This document shows, one piece after another, positions 1 to 10,830 of a stretch of DNA of 36,379 bases (position 1 is the stretch's first letter; every line of letters starts with the position of its first letter). Below the pieces are notes generated by a model. That model searched no databases. It was not told where the DNA came from and saw only the letters and a program-made list of their open reading frames with translations. The position numbers and the translations under genes are program-made. This stretch comes from Staphylococcus massiliensis CCUG 55927. GTDB lineage: Bacteria > Bacillota > Bacilli > Staphylococcales > Staphylococcaceae. The DNA lies in NCBI RefSeq assembly GCF_000298075.1, contig NZ_JH815593.1, forward strand, positions 1,095,688 through 1,132,066, given 5' to 3'.

Positions 1-113
1 GATCTACGGATTTTCGCCGTGCTACGAAATTAATCACATGTTGGCCAGTTAAGAGAATACTACCATGTTAAAATGATAATTAGTTATATTTTTTCTGACT
101 TTGCAACAGAACC

Positions 114-146
114 ATAAAAAACCTACAACCACGCGGGTTATAGGCT
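114..146 (-). terminator. Rho-independent terminator of tmRNA gene
   Basis: Read on the minus strand, an 9-bp stem (CCTATAACC paired with GGTTGTAGG, one G-U pair) with a short CGCG-containing loop is followed at once by a run of six T. It lies just after the 3' end of the tmRNA and would end its transcript. The first 113 bases of the window hold nothing else I can recognise. Confidence 0.85.
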
Positions 147-152
147 ACATAG

Positions 153-510
153 TGGAGACGGCGGGATTCGAACCCGCGTCCAGAGGTCCTGATACAAATG
201 TTTCTACGTGTGTAGTCTATCTTAAAATTTCGCACAACGAACGGTGACAGACAACCAACGTTGTACTAGTTTGATTCGTCTCTTCTGAATGAACTTCAAA
301 CGGCAGCCATTCAGCGTATCCTACTAAGGTTGAATCACGTTAATCGCACATAGGCGATGCGATTAGGTGATGCAGAGTGCTATTACGCAGCTGCTGCTAA
401 ATTATTGTTTGATTTGCCAGTTATTATAAACTGAGTGTGTTGTTGCGGAGACAACCCTCCGACACGCTTCATGAGCTCTGGGGACCCCTGTCGAATCCAA
501 GAACGTCCCC
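153..510 (-). ncRNA. ssrA: tmRNA (transfer-messenger RNA)
   Basis: Rescues ribosomes stalled on mRNAs lacking a stop codon: it is charged with alanine, enters the A site with SmpB, and supplies a short reading frame whose product tags the protein for proteolysis. The 5' end GGGGACG (504-510) pairs with CGTCTCC (154-160) to form the tRNA-like acceptor stem, and the T-arm sequence GGGTTCGAATCCC is present near the 3' end. The CCA end is not encoded (the genome has CTA after the discriminator A). The tag reading frame lies at 383-418 and reads GKSNNNLAAAA then TAA, with GGC as resume codon. S. aureus, as I recall it, has GKSNNNFAVAA, so the body matches and the end differs while keeping the terminal Ala-Ala. 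Its partner gene smpB lies immediately upstream. Confidence 0.97.
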
Positions 511-541
511 ATAATAGTATTAATCAAACAATTAGGCTTTA

Positions 542-575
542 GAAGCGATAGTACCTATAAAGTCCCCATCGCTTC
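542..575. repeat. Inverted repeat between smpB and ssrA
   Basis: GAAGCGAT and ATCGCTTC form a perfect 8-bp inverted repeat with an 18-base spacer. There is no T run on either side, so it is not a clear terminator. It may be a processing site in a smpB-ssrA transcript or part of the ssrA leader. Confidence 0.5.
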
Positions 576-645
576 CATACCAATTTTTTCAACAGTACAT
601 TATATGATATCAAATCTTTACATTTTTAGCAATTTATTAACAGTA

Positions 646-1113
646 TTAATAACGGTCCTTCATAGCTCGATCCATATCACGTTTAACCGCTTTTTCTTTA
701 AGCGCTTGACGTTTATCGTATTTCTTCTTACCACGCGCTACGCCTAATAGAACTTTACAAACGCCATGTTTCAGATACAACTTCAATGGGATTATTGAAT
801 ACCCGATTTCTCTTGTTTGTTCGCCTAGCTTTAAGATTTCGCGTTTGTGTAGTAATAATTTTCGGTGACGTCTAGGATCGTGATTATATCGATTACCTTC
901 TTCATAAGGCGCGATATGCATGTTATGAAGATGAATTTCACCGTGCTTAACTTGCGCGAACGCATCTTTTAAGTTTGCGCTACCACGGCGAATGGATTTA
1001 ATTTCTGTACCTTGTAACCGAATGCCCGCTTCAATCGTCGACTCGATGTTATAGTCATGTCTTGCTTTACGATTGACTGCTAAAGTACCTTTGGTGTTTT
1101 TCTTTTTTGGCAT
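646..1113 (-). CDS. smpB: SsrA-binding protein SmpB
   Basis: Small basic protein of 155 residues that binds the tRNA-like domain of tmRNA and delivers it to stalled ribosomes. The sequence carries the family's oligonucleotide-binding fold and the typical stretch [15 protein letters not shown], followed by LKDAFA and [10 protein letters not shown]. The C-terminal tail is rich in Lys and Arg ([18 protein letters not shown]), the part that enters the mRNA channel in known SmpB. The longest frame starts three codons earlier at a GTG, but that GTG lies inside the Shine-Dalgarno GAGGTG; the ATG at 1111-1113 is correctly spaced and gives the normal family length. The gene follows rnr after 18 bases, so the two are probably co-transcribed, and ssrA lies just downstream. 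Confidence 0.97.
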   Translation of the reverse strand: MPKKKNTKGTLAVNRKARHDYNIESTIEAGIRLQGTEIKSIRRGSANLKDAFAQVKHGEIHLHNMHIAPYEEGNRYNHDPRRHRKLLLHKREILKLGEQTREIGYSIIPLKLYLKHGVCKVLLGVARGKKKYDKRQALKEKAVKRDMDRAMKDRY

Positions 1114-1131
1114 TGGTCTCACCTCTTGTCG

Positions 1132-3489
1132 TTATTTTTTCTTCTTACGCGCTTTCTTTTTTATCTTTTTATCTTTGTAAAAAGGCTTGTTATTTGTCTT
1201 AGCCTCTTTTTCGCGTTGTCTTCTATTTTTACCTTTACGTTGTTTCTTTTTCTTCTTTTTTTTACCGTTTTGATCTTTATCAAAGACTTTTCCACGAGAT
1301 TTAACCTGAATGGTCTTACCACGTGCAGGTCGTTCTGATTTCTTTTCTTTTGGTAAAGGCATACCTACTACTTGGAAATCAATGTCACGTTCATCAACAT
1401 CTACGTGTGTAACTTTAATCTTAACGGGGTCACCAATTCTAAACACTTTAGCTTCGTGTTCCCCTACTAAAGCCATTTGTCTCTCATCGAAATGATAATA
1501 ATCGTCTGTCATATTTGTAATATGAACCATACCTTCAATCGTATTCGGTAATTCGACGAACATACCGAAACTCATTACAGAACTAACGATACCTTCGAAT
1601 TCTTCACCGATGTGCTGAATCATATACTCGGCCTTCTTAAGCTCATCTGTATCACGTTCAGCATCTACGGCACGACGTTCACGATTTGAAGTGTGTTCGG
1701 CAATTTGTGGTAGCATGTCTTCCCACTTACGTTGCGCTTTACCGTCCATAGACTTCTCGATTAAATATTTACGGATCAGACGATGAACGATTAAGTCAGG
1801 GTAACGACGAATTGGCGATGTGAAATGCGTGTAGTAGTCTGCCGCTAGACCAAAGTGTCCTAAGTTATCTTGGTTATAGTGTGCCTGTTGCATTGAACGA
1901 AGCATCATTGTTGAAATAACCATATCTTCTGGACGACCTTCAACTTCTTGGTTAATAGCTTGTAACGTACTTGGGTGAATGTCTTCACCTGTACCGCGAA
2001 TCATAATACCGAAATTCGTTATGAAGTCGAAGAACGTATTTAAACGTTCAGATTTCGGTTGTTCATGGACACGGTAGATGAATGGTACTTCCATTTTGTT
2101 AAAATGCTGCGCAATTGTTTCGTTAGCAGCTAACATAAATGATTCAATAAGACGTTCACCTTTGCCACGTTCACGCAGTTTAATATCTGTAGGCAAGCCT
2201 TCTTCATTTACAAGGACTTTTGCTTCACTGATATCAAAATCAATTTCGCCACGACGTTTACGCATTTGAATTAACGTATTAGAAAGTTCTTGCGCTAAAT
2301 CTAACATCGGCGTTAAATCTTTGTACTCAGCACGTGTTTCAGGATCTTTGTCCGTGATGATCTTATTAACGGCGTCGTACGTCATTCGATAGTTTGAATG
2401 GATGACACTATCAAAGATCTTATGATTAACGATTTCGCCCTTTTGGTTAATTTCCATCTGACAACTTAGTGTTAGACGGTCTACCTCAGGATTCAGTGAA
2501 CAGATACCGTTACTTAAACGATGTGGAATCATTGGAATTACTCGGTCTACAAGATACACACTTGTACCTCGATCGTATGCTTCTTGATCTAAAGGTGAGC
2601 CTTCTTTCACATAATAGCTCACGTCCGCGATACTAACAGTTAATTGTGTATTACCATTGCTTAACTTCTTCACAGCAATCGCATCGTCCAAGTCTTTAGC
2701 GTCTGCGCCGTCAATCGTAATTGTAAGTTCATCACGTAAATCTGTACGTCCTTCAATCTCGTCAGGCGCAATTGTTTCTGGAACTTTTTTAGCTTCTTTT
2801 AAGACTTCATCAGGGAATTCTATTTCGATTCCATGTTGATAGATAATCGATAAGATATCTACGCCTGGGTCATTTTTGTGGCCAAGTATAGCTGAAACCT
2901 GACCTTCAGGATTACTTGTACTATCGGCGTATTTCGTAATTTGTGTAAGCACTTTATGACCATCAACCGCACCTAAGTTATGACCTTTAGGAATAAAGAT
3001 ATCATGCATGATACGTTTATCATCAGGTAATACGAAACCGAAGTTTTTCGCTTCGCTGTAAGTACCCACGACTTGTTTAACTGAATGGTTTTCTATTGAT
3101 TTAACTTCGCCCTCTAACTTACCTTTATGACTACCACGTGACTTTGATACTTGAACAAGTACTGTATCGCCATCCATCGCGCGATTGATTTTATTAGGCG
3201 GAATGAAGATATCTTCTTGGCCTTCTTCTTCTGGTCTTAAAAAGGCAAATCCTTTTTTATTTTGGCTTAACGTTCCTCTAATGAGTCCAGGGCGTTCTTT
3301 CTCCTTTTGATAAAGGTCTTTCTTTGTTCTTGAAATTAACCCTGATTGCTCTAATTCAACTAATACTTTAATTAAATCTCTGAATGAATCTGCACTACTT
3401 AACATGAGCTCGTCTTGGAAATTAGAAACAGACATTGGCTCATAATCTGGTCTATTAATGATTGCTTTTACTTCTTCTTTTAAATCCAT
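1132..3489 (-). CDS. rnr: Ribonuclease R (3'-5' exoribonuclease)
   Basis: RNase R, a processive 3'-5' exoribonuclease able to degrade structured RNA, including mRNAs released by trans-translation. It has 785 residues, the usual length. In order: an N-terminal winged-helix region (about 1-65), two cold-shock-type RNA-binding domains (about 66-200), the RNB catalytic domain with the metal-binding motif DAKDLDDA (about 263-270), an S1 domain (about 635-705, GEEFEGIVSSVMSFGMFVEL) and a very lysine-rich tail of about 75 residues. The start ATG has a strong AAGGAGGGG site. It lies between est (37 bases upstream) and smpB (18 bases downstream), a layout that links RNA decay and ribosome rescue in one transcript. 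Confidence 0.97.
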   Translation of the reverse strand: MDLKEEVKAIINRPDYEPMSVSNFQDELMLSSADSFRDLIKVLVELEQSGLISRTKKDLYQKEKERPGLIRGTLSQNKKGFAFLRPEEEGQEDIFIPPNKINRAMDGDTVLVQVSKSRGSHKGKLEGEVKSIENHSVKQVVGTYSEAKNFGFVLPDDKRIMHDIFIPKGHNLGAVDGHKVLTQITKYADSTSNPEGQVSAILGHKNDPGVDILSIIYQHGIEIEFPDEVLKEAKKVPETIAPDEIEGRTDLRDELTITIDGADAKDLDDAIAVKKLSNGNTQLTVSIADVSYYVKEGSPLDQEAYDRGTSVYLVDRVIPMIPHRLSNGICSLNPEVDRLTLSCQMEINQKGEIVNHKIFDSVIHSNYRMTYDAVNKIITDKDPETRAEYKDLTPMLDLAQELSNTLIQMRKRRGEIDFDISEAKVLVNEEGLPTDIKLRERGKGERLIESFMLAANETIAQHFNKMEVPFIYRVHEQPKSERLNTFFDFITNFGIMIRGTGEDIHPSTLQAINQEVEGRPEDMVISTMMLRSMQQAHYNQDNLGHFGLAADYYTHFTSPIRRYPDLIVHRLIRKYLIEKSMDGKAQRKWEDMLPQIAEHTSNRERRAVDAERDTDELKKAEYMIQHIGEEFEGIVSSVMSFGMFVELPNTIEGMVHITNMTDDYYHFDERQMALVGEHEAKVFRIGDPVKIKVTHVDVDERDIDFQVVGMPLPKEKKSERPARGKTIQVKSRGKVFDKDQNGKKKKKKKQRKGKNRRQREKEAKTNNKPFYKDKKIKKKARKKKK

Positions 3490-3526
3490 ACTTGCCCCTC
3501 CTTTCTATTTATCTCTCAAAATGTTG

Positions 3527-4267
3527 TTATTCGGACCAATCTAATGATTCTAAGAAGTTATATACGTCTTCAAATACTTGTTCTTTTTCTTTATCGATTG
3601 TAATAACATGACCTGAGTTTTCGTACCATTTAATGGACTTTTCATCAGAGTCACTCTCTTCATAGATGACATTAGCTGAATCTGTATTAATCATCTTGTC
3701 TTGTTTCGCTTGTACAACAAATAAAGGATCGAATACTTCGTCTACGTGGTCGCGAACGTCTTGAATCGTTTCTTGTAATTCCTTTAACGTATTTGTAGGA
3801 TGGAAAGCTTCCATTTCTTTCTCAATCGTTGCTTCATCCTTACCTTCATACTTCTTAAAGTTACGTGCGTACTCTAACACGCCTTCAAACATCGCACCTT
3901 CAGTCTTAAGGTACATAGGTGAACACATTGTAACAATACCCTTAACATCACGATTTAAGCTTAACTTAAGGGCGTACACACCGCCTAATGAAAGACCGGC
4001 TACTGCGATTTCGTCATAGCCTTGTTCGACTAGATAATCGTAACCATCTAATGCATTCTTGTACCACACATGCGGGCTTGATTCTAGAATTTCTTCAGGT
4101 GGTGCTGCATGACCTTCATAATGAGGTGCATGTGACGTATAGCCTTTCTTCTGTAGGTAACGCCCTAGTTGTCTAACGTCCGATGAATTACCTGTGAATC
4201 CATGTAATAATAATACTGCACGTTTTCCCTCTTCAAAAAAGAATGGTTTAGGTAATTGAATCTTCAT
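3527..4267 (-). CDS. est: Carboxylesterase (Est30-like alpha/beta hydrolase)
   Basis: Cytoplasmic alpha/beta-hydrolase of 246 residues, of the monomeric carboxylesterase family typified by Geobacillus Est30, which hydrolyses short- to medium-chain esters; the physiological substrate is unknown. Visible are the oxyanion-region motif HGFTG (22-26), the nucleophile elbow GLSLGG with Ser93, an acid candidate Asp190 (AKQDKM) and His220 (NSGHVI), which together form a complete triad at the family spacing. There is no signal peptide. A Shine-Dalgarno AAGGAAGGG precedes the ATG. In staphylococci this gene sits between secG and rnr as here. A terminator separates it from secG, so it may have its own promoter (see 4299-4328). 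Confidence 0.93.
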   Translation of the reverse strand: MKIQLPKPFFFEEGKRAVLLLHGFTGNSSDVRQLGRYLQKKGYTSHAPHYEGHAAPPEEILESSPHVWYKNALDGYDYLVEQGYDEIAVAGLSLGGVYALKLSLNRDVKGIVTMCSPMYLKTEGAMFEGVLEYARNFKKYEGKDEATIEKEMEAFHPTNTLKELQETIQDVRDHVDEVFDPLFVVQAKQDKMINTDSANVIYEESDSDEKSIKWYENSGHVITIDKEKEQVFEDVYNFLESLDWSE

Positions 4268-4298
4268 ATGTCTCGTCCCTTCCTTAACGCTTACTTTT

Positions 4299-4328
4299 AT
4301 TTTATCTTTTAATGTTAAAGCCTTACAA
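4299..4328 (-). promoter_or_regulatory. Possible promoter of est-rnr-smpB
   Basis: Minus strand: TTGTAA, 18 bases, TAAAAT, about 30 bases before the est start. It lies just past the secG terminator, where a new promoter is expected. The match is only moderate. Confidence 0.35.
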
Positions 4329-4329
4329 A

Positions 4330-4359
4330 TAAAAAAGCCCGACGAGAATCAGTCGGACC
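4330..4359 (-). terminator. Terminator after secG
   Basis: On the minus strand TCCGAC and GTCGGG flank a short loop and are followed by a run of six T. It begins directly at the secG stop codon. Confidence 0.8.
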
Positions 4360-4593
4360 TTACAATTTAAAGTATGTTATACCTAACATAAGCAAGAAGA
4401 ATAATATCGAAAGAATCACTGTAACTCTATGCAAGAACAGATCAACGCCACGTTGCTTTTGCTTTCCAAATAGTTGTTCGGAACCACCACTAATGGCACC
4501 TGATAAACCATTACTTTTACCTTCTTGGAGTAATACAACTGTGATTAATGCAATACAGTCAATAATGAGCAATACCGTAAGTAATGTATGCAT
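4360..4593 (-). CDS. secG: Protein-export membrane protein SecG
   Basis: Small integral membrane subunit of the SecYEG translocon, 77 residues. It shows two hydrophobic segments (about 2-21 and 55-76) joined by a polar loop containing the conserved stretch [17 protein letters not shown] and [11 protein letters not shown]. The longest frame begins five codons earlier, at an ATG formed by the Shine-Dalgarno itself (ATGGAGG); the ATG at 4591-4593 lies 8 bases after GGAGG and gives the length of the S. aureus protein. It is followed by its own terminator and preceded by a good promoter, so it appears to be a single-gene transcript. Confidence 0.95.
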   Translation of the reverse strand: MHTLLTVLLIIDCIALITVVLLQEGKSNGLSGAISGGSEQLFGKQKQRGVDLFLHRVTVILSILFFLLMLGITYFKL

Positions 4594-4626
4594 GTGATTG
4601 TCCTCCATTCGTTATATACGTGTGGA

Positions 4627-4655
4627 ATTATACCATAACGTTCCCATTTGGGCAA
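4627..4655 (-). promoter_or_regulatory. SigA-type promoter of secG
   Basis: Minus strand TTGCCC, 17 bases, TATAAT, with a TG just before the -10 box. It lies about 35 bases upstream of the secG start. Confidence 0.75.
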
Positions 4656-4679
4656 CATTGTTAAAATTATGGTACGATT

Positions 4680-5144
4680 CTAATCTTGGAAACCTTTTTT
4701 GTGTTTAATTGCAACCATGAGCACGTAAATGAACATCACGATTGATAATAAGATTACAATCACGTATGGAATTAGTGCTAAGAAAGATTTAACTGCGATA
4801 ATGCTTGTATAAAGTTGCGGTGGGTTAACGAGCGCGATAAATAATTGTGAAAAGTAAATCGCTAGCATAAACCACCATAAATATTTGTGCTTACTAAAAA
4901 AGGCAAGAATACCTGTTAAATTCGCTAAAATAAATAAAATTCCTGACATCGTGAAACTGTTGACGATGTTATGTGCAGCAGCGTCAGTTCCGTTAACCTT
5001 TGACTGATTTAACATTTCTTTAGCTACAGTAGTGTCTGTAATAAAGAAGTGATGGGTGATCAGACATAACGCCATTATCACGGAGGTTATTCCAATGATT
5101 TTAGCTGACTTAAGTATCTTTTGGTAATGAGTTGCGCTTTCCAT
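4680..5144 (-). CDS. Hypothetical four-helix membrane protein
   Basis: A 154-residue protein of unknown function. Four hydrophobic segments are visible (about 15-35, 64-85, 89-107 and 115-145), separated by short polar loops; the first loop (about 36-62) is the longest and outward-facing by the positive-inside rule, and the C-terminus ends in KHKKG. No catalytic motif is seen. The ATG has a strong AAAGGAG site, and a TATAAT with a weak TTATCC 18 bases upstream precedes it. A hypothetical membrane protein occupies the same place between secG and eno in other staphylococci, so it is a real conserved gene, but I do not recognise a named family. Confidence 0.8.
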   Translation of the reverse strand: MESATHYQKILKSAKIIGITSVIMALCLITHHFFITDTTVAKEMLNQSKVNGTDAAAHNIVNSFTMSGILFILANLTGILAFFSKHKYLWWFMLAIYFSQLFIALVNPPQLYTSIIAVKSFLALIPYVIVILLSIVMFIYVLMVAIKHKKGFQD

Positions 5145-5250
5145 AGACGTACTCCTTTAAATAAGTTCAAGTATCATTATAACAGTTATAGAGTAAATTG
5201 GATAATCTCACATATTTTGGGTGAATGGTTGTGACAAGGAGTTGGAGTGA

Positions 5251-5455
5251 CAATGAGTCCTTGTTACATTGTTTGCATCAGTCTTTGTAATATAGCTTCC
5301 TTATTATATTGTTTACGCCAGTCTTTGTAACATGGCTTCCTTGTTATATTGTTTACGCCAGTCTTTGTAACATGGCTTCCTTGTTACATTGTTTGTCTCA
5401 GTCTTTGTAACATGGCGCCCTTGTTACATTGTTTGTCTCAGTCTTTGTAATAAGG
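5251..5455. repeat. Tandem array A, 40-bp period, dyad core
   Basis: Four full 40-bp units begin at 5281, 5321, 5361 and 5401, each starting GTCTTTGTAA. A degenerate partial unit precedes them (5251-5280) and a partial one follows (5441-5455). Every unit carries an inverted repeat TGTAACA, 9 bases, TGTTACA, with an inner GG/CC pair. Variation among units partly preserves pairing: in the first unit a C-to-T in one arm is matched by G-to-A in the other. No reading frame or Shine-Dalgarno signal is present. The array lies between the eno terminator and the gene at 4680. Confidence 0.9.
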
Positions 5456-5456
5456 A

Positions 5457-5478
5457 AAATTTTCGAGATCGAAAATTT
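5457..5478. repeat. Perfect 22-base palindrome
   Basis: AAATTTTCGA, two bases, TCGAAAATTT: a perfect 10-bp inverted repeat placed exactly between the two tandem arrays. It has no T run, so it is not a terminator. Confidence 0.75.
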
Positions 5479-5530
5479 ATCATTATTTAAATCATAGGTG
5501 TAAATTTTGATTTGGATTTCTATCTGGTAA

Positions 5531-5780
5531 CGGGGTCATTATGCGATTGTTTCTAATTTCTTTCGCATAACGGATCTCTTATGCGATTGTTTTTATTTTC
5601 TTTCGCATAACGGACCCCTTATGCGATTGTTTTTATTTTCTTTCGCGTAACGAACCCGTTATGCGATTGTTTCTAATTTCTTTCGCGTAACGACGCCCTT
5701 ATGCGATTGTTTTATTTTTCTTTCGCGTAACGGACCCGTTATACGATTGTTTCTAATTTCTTTCGCATAATGGCGTCGTC
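5531..5780. repeat. Tandem array B, 40-bp period, dyad core
   Basis: Six 40-bp units begin at 5531, 5571, 5611, 5651, 5691 and 5731, followed by a partial unit. The consensus holds TTATGCGATTGTTT early in the unit and TTTCGCATAA at its end, so that adjacent units create CGCATAA, 8 bases, TTATGCG, an inverted repeat with inner GG/CC. The sequence is unrelated to array A, but the period and the dyad-plus-short-loop design are the same. It lies just beyond the eno terminator. Confidence 0.9.
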
Positions 5781-5796
5781 CATCTTGCTTTCATTT

Positions 5797-5830
5797 TCAA
5801 AAAAGAAAAAGACGTGCTATGAAGCACGCC
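5797..5830 (-). terminator. Terminator of the glycolytic operon (after eno)
   Basis: Minus strand GGCGTGCT, loop TCAT, AGCACGTC followed by TTTTTCTTTTTT. It lies 18 bases after the eno stop codon. Confidence 0.9.
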
Positions 5831-5847
5831 TTTACAGGAAAATTATC

Positions 5848-7164
<1,317 letters not shown>

Positions 7165-7218
7165 TTAAGTTGTGTTCTTTCATTATAACTTTATTTCAAA
7201 GTTTAATAAATCATTTTA

Positions 7219-8733
7219 CTACTTGATTAAAGATTCACCTGTCATATCTTCAGGTTGATCGACTTTTAATAATGTTAATAGCGTTGGTGCTAAGTCACCT
7301 AACTTACCAGTTTCACGAAGTGTCACGCCTTCTTCAGTTACAATTACTGGTACTGGATTAGTAGTGTGTGTCGTCATCGGTTGATCGTCATCTGTAAGAA
7401 CCTCATCAGAGTTACCGTGGTCAGCTGTAATAATCGCTTTACCACCCATATCAAGAATACGGTCAACGACTTCACCTAAACATTCATCTACCGCTTCAAT
7501 CGCTTTAATTGTAGGTTCTAGTTTACCGCTGTGCCCTACCATATCAGGGTTAGCAAAGTTTAAGATAACAAGGTCTAAGTCACCTTTATCAAGTTCGCTG
7601 AGTAACGTATCTTTGACTTCATAAACACTCATTTCAGGCTTTAAGTCATACGTTGCGACTTTTGGTGAGTCAATTAAGCATCTACGTTCGCCTTCGAATT
7701 CTTCATTACGACCACCACTCATAAAGTACGTTACATGAGGGTACTTTTCAGTCTCAGCGATACGTAATTGTGTAAGGTTGTTATCTTGAGCAACTTCACC
7801 AATTGTATTTTTTAAATCGACTTTATCGAAGACAACTTTTGCATCGACATCATCGTTATATTTCGTAAATGTTGCGTAGTAAAGATTGTTAACTTGTTCG
7901 ACTTCAAATCCATCAAACGCTTTATTTGTAAAGATTTCAGAAAGTTGTCCGGCACGGTCTGGTCTAAAGTTATAGAAGATAACGGCGTCACCATCATCAA
8001 TACCTTGATTTTGACCTTCTACGATAAATGGCTCTACGAATTCATCCGTAACATCTTGATCGTAGTTCGCTTGAACACCTTCTTTTGCTGAAGTGAACTT
8101 AGGTCCTTCAAAACCACGAATTGCGTTATAGGCCTTTTCCTCACGGTCCCAACGCTTATCACGGTCCATCGCATAATAACGACCAGAAACGGATGCGAAA
8201 GTGCCGATACCAATTTCCTCAAACTGTTTCTCTGCTTCTTCAATATATTTAAGTGCAGATTTTTGATCAACGTCACGACCATCTAAGAACGCGTGCACGT
8301 ATACTTGGTCGAGACCTTCCTTCTTAGCAAGTTTCAGAATAGCGAATAAGTGGTTGAAGTGACTGTGCACACCACCATCTGATAATAAACCGAAGACGTG
8401 TAAGTGTGATTGATTGCTTGTCACATGACCAACCGCTTCGTTTAACACGTCATTTTCGTAAAAGTCACCATCTTCAATAGACTTATTAATGCGCGTTAAA
8501 CTTTGGTAAACAACACGTCCTGCACCAATATTCATGTGACCAACTTCAGAGTTACCCATTTGACCTTCAGGTAAGCCGACAGCTAAACCACTCGCTTCAA
8601 TTTGAGTCGTTGGGAATTTCTCATAATAGCGGTCAAAGTTTGGCTTATGTGCTTGTTTAACAGCATTACCATGTTCACTTTCGCGATTCGCAAACCCATC
8701 TAAAATGATGAGTGCTACAGGTTGTTTAGCCAT
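7219..8733 (-). CDS. gpmI: 2,3-bisphosphoglycerate-independent phosphoglycerate mutase
   Basis: Manganese-dependent iPGM that interconverts 3- and 2-phosphoglycerate; alkaline-phosphatase superfamily fold, 504 residues. The phosphoserine nucleophile is Ser62 in [11 protein letters not shown]; metal and substrate motifs are seen in [41 protein letters not shown] and TADHGNSDE. The longest frame begins at a GTG inside the ribosome-binding site; the ATG at 8731-8733 gives MAKQ, matching the staphylococcal protein. It starts one base after the tpiA stop, so the two genes are translationally adjacent. Confidence 0.97.
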   Translation of the reverse strand: MAKQPVALIILDGFANRESEHGNAVKQAHKPNFDRYYEKFPTTQIEASGLAVGLPEGQMGNSEVGHMNIGAGRVVYQSLTRINKSIEDGDFYENDVLNEAVGHVTSNQSHLHVFGLLSDGGVHSHFNHLFAILKLAKKEGLDQVYVHAFLDGRDVDQKSALKYIEEAEKQFEEIGIGTFASVSGRYYAMDRDKRWDREEKAYNAIRGFEGPKFTSAKEGVQANYDQDVTDEFVEPFIVEGQNQGIDDGDAVIFYNFRPDRAGQLSEIFTNKAFDGFEVEQVNNLYYATFTKYNDDVDAKVVFDKVDLKNTIGEVAQDNNLTQLRIAETEKYPHVTYFMSGGRNEEFEGERRCLIDSPKVATYDLKPEMSVYEVKDTLLSELDKGDLDLVILNFANPDMVGHSGKLEPTIKAIEAVDECLGEVVDRILDMGGKAIITADHGNSDEVLTDDDQPMTTHTTNPVPVIVTEEGVTLRETGKLGDLAPTLLTLLKVDQPEDMTGESLIK

Positions 8734-8734
8734 A

Positions 8735-9508
<774 letters not shown>

Positions 9509-9516
9509 TTAACTCA

Positions 9517-10707
9517 TTATTTATTCGCGATAGATTTAATACCTGGTAACGTTTTACCTTCTAAATATTCTAATGACGCACCGCCACCAGTTGAGATGTG
9601 TGTAAAGTCATCTTCAAATCCAAGTTCCATTGCAGCAGCTGCTGAGTCACCGCCACCAATGATTGTAGTCGCGTCTTTTAATTCAGCGATTGCTTCGCAT
9701 ACACCGATTGTACCTTTAGCAAAGTTACTAAATTCAAATACACCCATAGGGCCGTTCCATACTACTGTGTTTGCACCTTCTAATTCTTGTTTAAATGCTT
9801 CTACAGTTTTAGGACCGATATCTAAGCCTTGTTGATCTTCAGGCATTTCATCTACTGAAACTTCTGTAATTTCAGCATCGTTTGAAAATTCTTTTGCACA
9901 TTTAGCGTCAACTGGTAAATAAATTTTGTCACCAGCACGGTCTAATAAGTCTTTAGCAAAATCAATTTTTTCTTCTTCAAGTAATGATTTACCAATTTCT
10001 TTACCTTGTGCTTTTAAGAATGTGTAAGCCATACCGCCACCGATTAGGATTTTATCTGCAACGTTAAGTAAACTTTCGATAACGTCAATTTTATCTGAAA
10101 CTTTAGCGCCACCTAAGATTGCGACTAATGGTTTGTCAGGGTTCTCAACTACGCCACCGATAAACTTGATTTCTTTTTCCATTAAGAAACCAGCAGCAGA
10201 ATCTAAATTACTTGCAACACCTACGTTTGAAGCATGTTCACGGTGTGCTGTACCGAAAGCATCGTTGACAAATACATCACCTAATGATGCCCAATATTTA
10301 CCTAATTCTGGTTCGTTTTTAGATTCTTTTTTACCATCTAAATCTTCGAAACGTGTATTTTCAAATAGTAATACATCGCCCTCTTCTAAAGATTTGATTG
10401 CTGATTCAAGTTTGTCACCACGAGTTTCAGGAACGAATGTAACGTCTTTGTTTAATTTTTCAGAAAGTCTTGTTGCTACAGGTTTTAATGTTAACTTTTC
10501 TTTGTCACTTTCTTCTTTGACCTTTCCTAAATGAGAAAATAGAACAACTTTACCGCCTTGCTCCATAATGTATTCAATTGTTGGTAAAGCTTGAACGATA
10601 CGATTATCGTTTGTGATTTCGCCATCTTTCATAGGAACGTTGAAATCTGCTCGAACTAGAACAGTCTTTCCTTTTAAGTCTAAATCAGTTACAACCTTTT
10701 TGGCCAT
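9517..10707 (-). CDS. pgk: Phosphoglycerate kinase
   Basis: Transfers the acyl phosphate of 1,3-bisphosphoglycerate to ADP, the first ATP-forming step of lower glycolysis; 396 residues in two Rossmann-like lobes. Seen are the signature [16 protein letters not shown], the substrate-binding HLGK and [21 protein letters not shown], and the C-lobe nucleotide loop GGGDSAAA with [17 protein letters not shown]. The ATG at 10705-10707 lies 9 bases after GAGGAGG; the in-frame ATG six codons upstream is part of that site. A terminator lies between gapA and pgk, so pgk and the genes after it probably receive less transcription than gapA unless they have another start. Confidence 0.97.
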   Translation of the reverse strand: MAKKVVTDLDLKGKTVLVRADFNVPMKDGEITNDNRIVQALPTIEYIMEQGGKVVLFSHLGKVKEESDKEKLTLKPVATRLSEKLNKDVTFVPETRGDKLESAIKSLEEGDVLLFENTRFEDLDGKKESKNEPELGKYWASLGDVFVNDAFGTAHREHASNVGVASNLDSAAGFLMEKEIKFIGGVVENPDKPLVAILGGAKVSDKIDVIESLLNVADKILIGGGMAYTFLKAQGKEIGKSLLEEEKIDFAKDLLDRAGDKIYLPVDAKCAKEFSNDAEITEVSVDEMPEDQQGLDIGPKTVEAFKQELEGANTVVWNGPMGVFEFSNFAKGTIGVCEAIAELKDATTIIGGGDSAAAAMELGFEDDFTHISTGGGASLEYLEGKTLPGIKSIANK

Positions 10708-10739
10708 CTTAAAAATCCTCCTCATAATGGTTAATGCTA

Positions 10740-10778
10740 ATAAAAATAAGCGGAGAAGCGTATTTTGCTCCCCGCTTA
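10740..10778 (-). terminator. Intercistronic terminator between gapA and pgk
   Basis: Minus-strand RNA would form a 10-bp stem AAGCGGGGAG / CUUCUCCGCUU (two G-U pairs) followed by an A/U-rich tract with a run of five U. It lies 53 bases after the gapA stop and about 35 before pgk, consistent with partial termination that raises gapA mRNA over downstream genes. Confidence 0.7.
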
Positions 10779-10830
10779 CTCAAAAGCTTATTTAGTATTT
10801 AGGAGACGTTTCTCATAAATCTAAATGAAA

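Noticed and set aside
1256..1263. A8 tract (minus strand) in the Lys-rich tail of rnr as a slippage site
   Set aside because: The frame is intact across it and AAA-rich Lys tails are normal for RNase R, so there is no sign of frameshifting.
5251..5780. The two 40-bp arrays as a CRISPR array
   Set aside because: The units are directly contiguous with no unique spacers, and no cas genes are present; they are tandem, not interspersed, repeats.
10133..10534. 133-codon plus-strand frame inside pgk
   Set aside because: It is antisense to a well-conserved gene, has no ribosome-binding site, and shows the Ser/Pro-rich look of a shadow frame.
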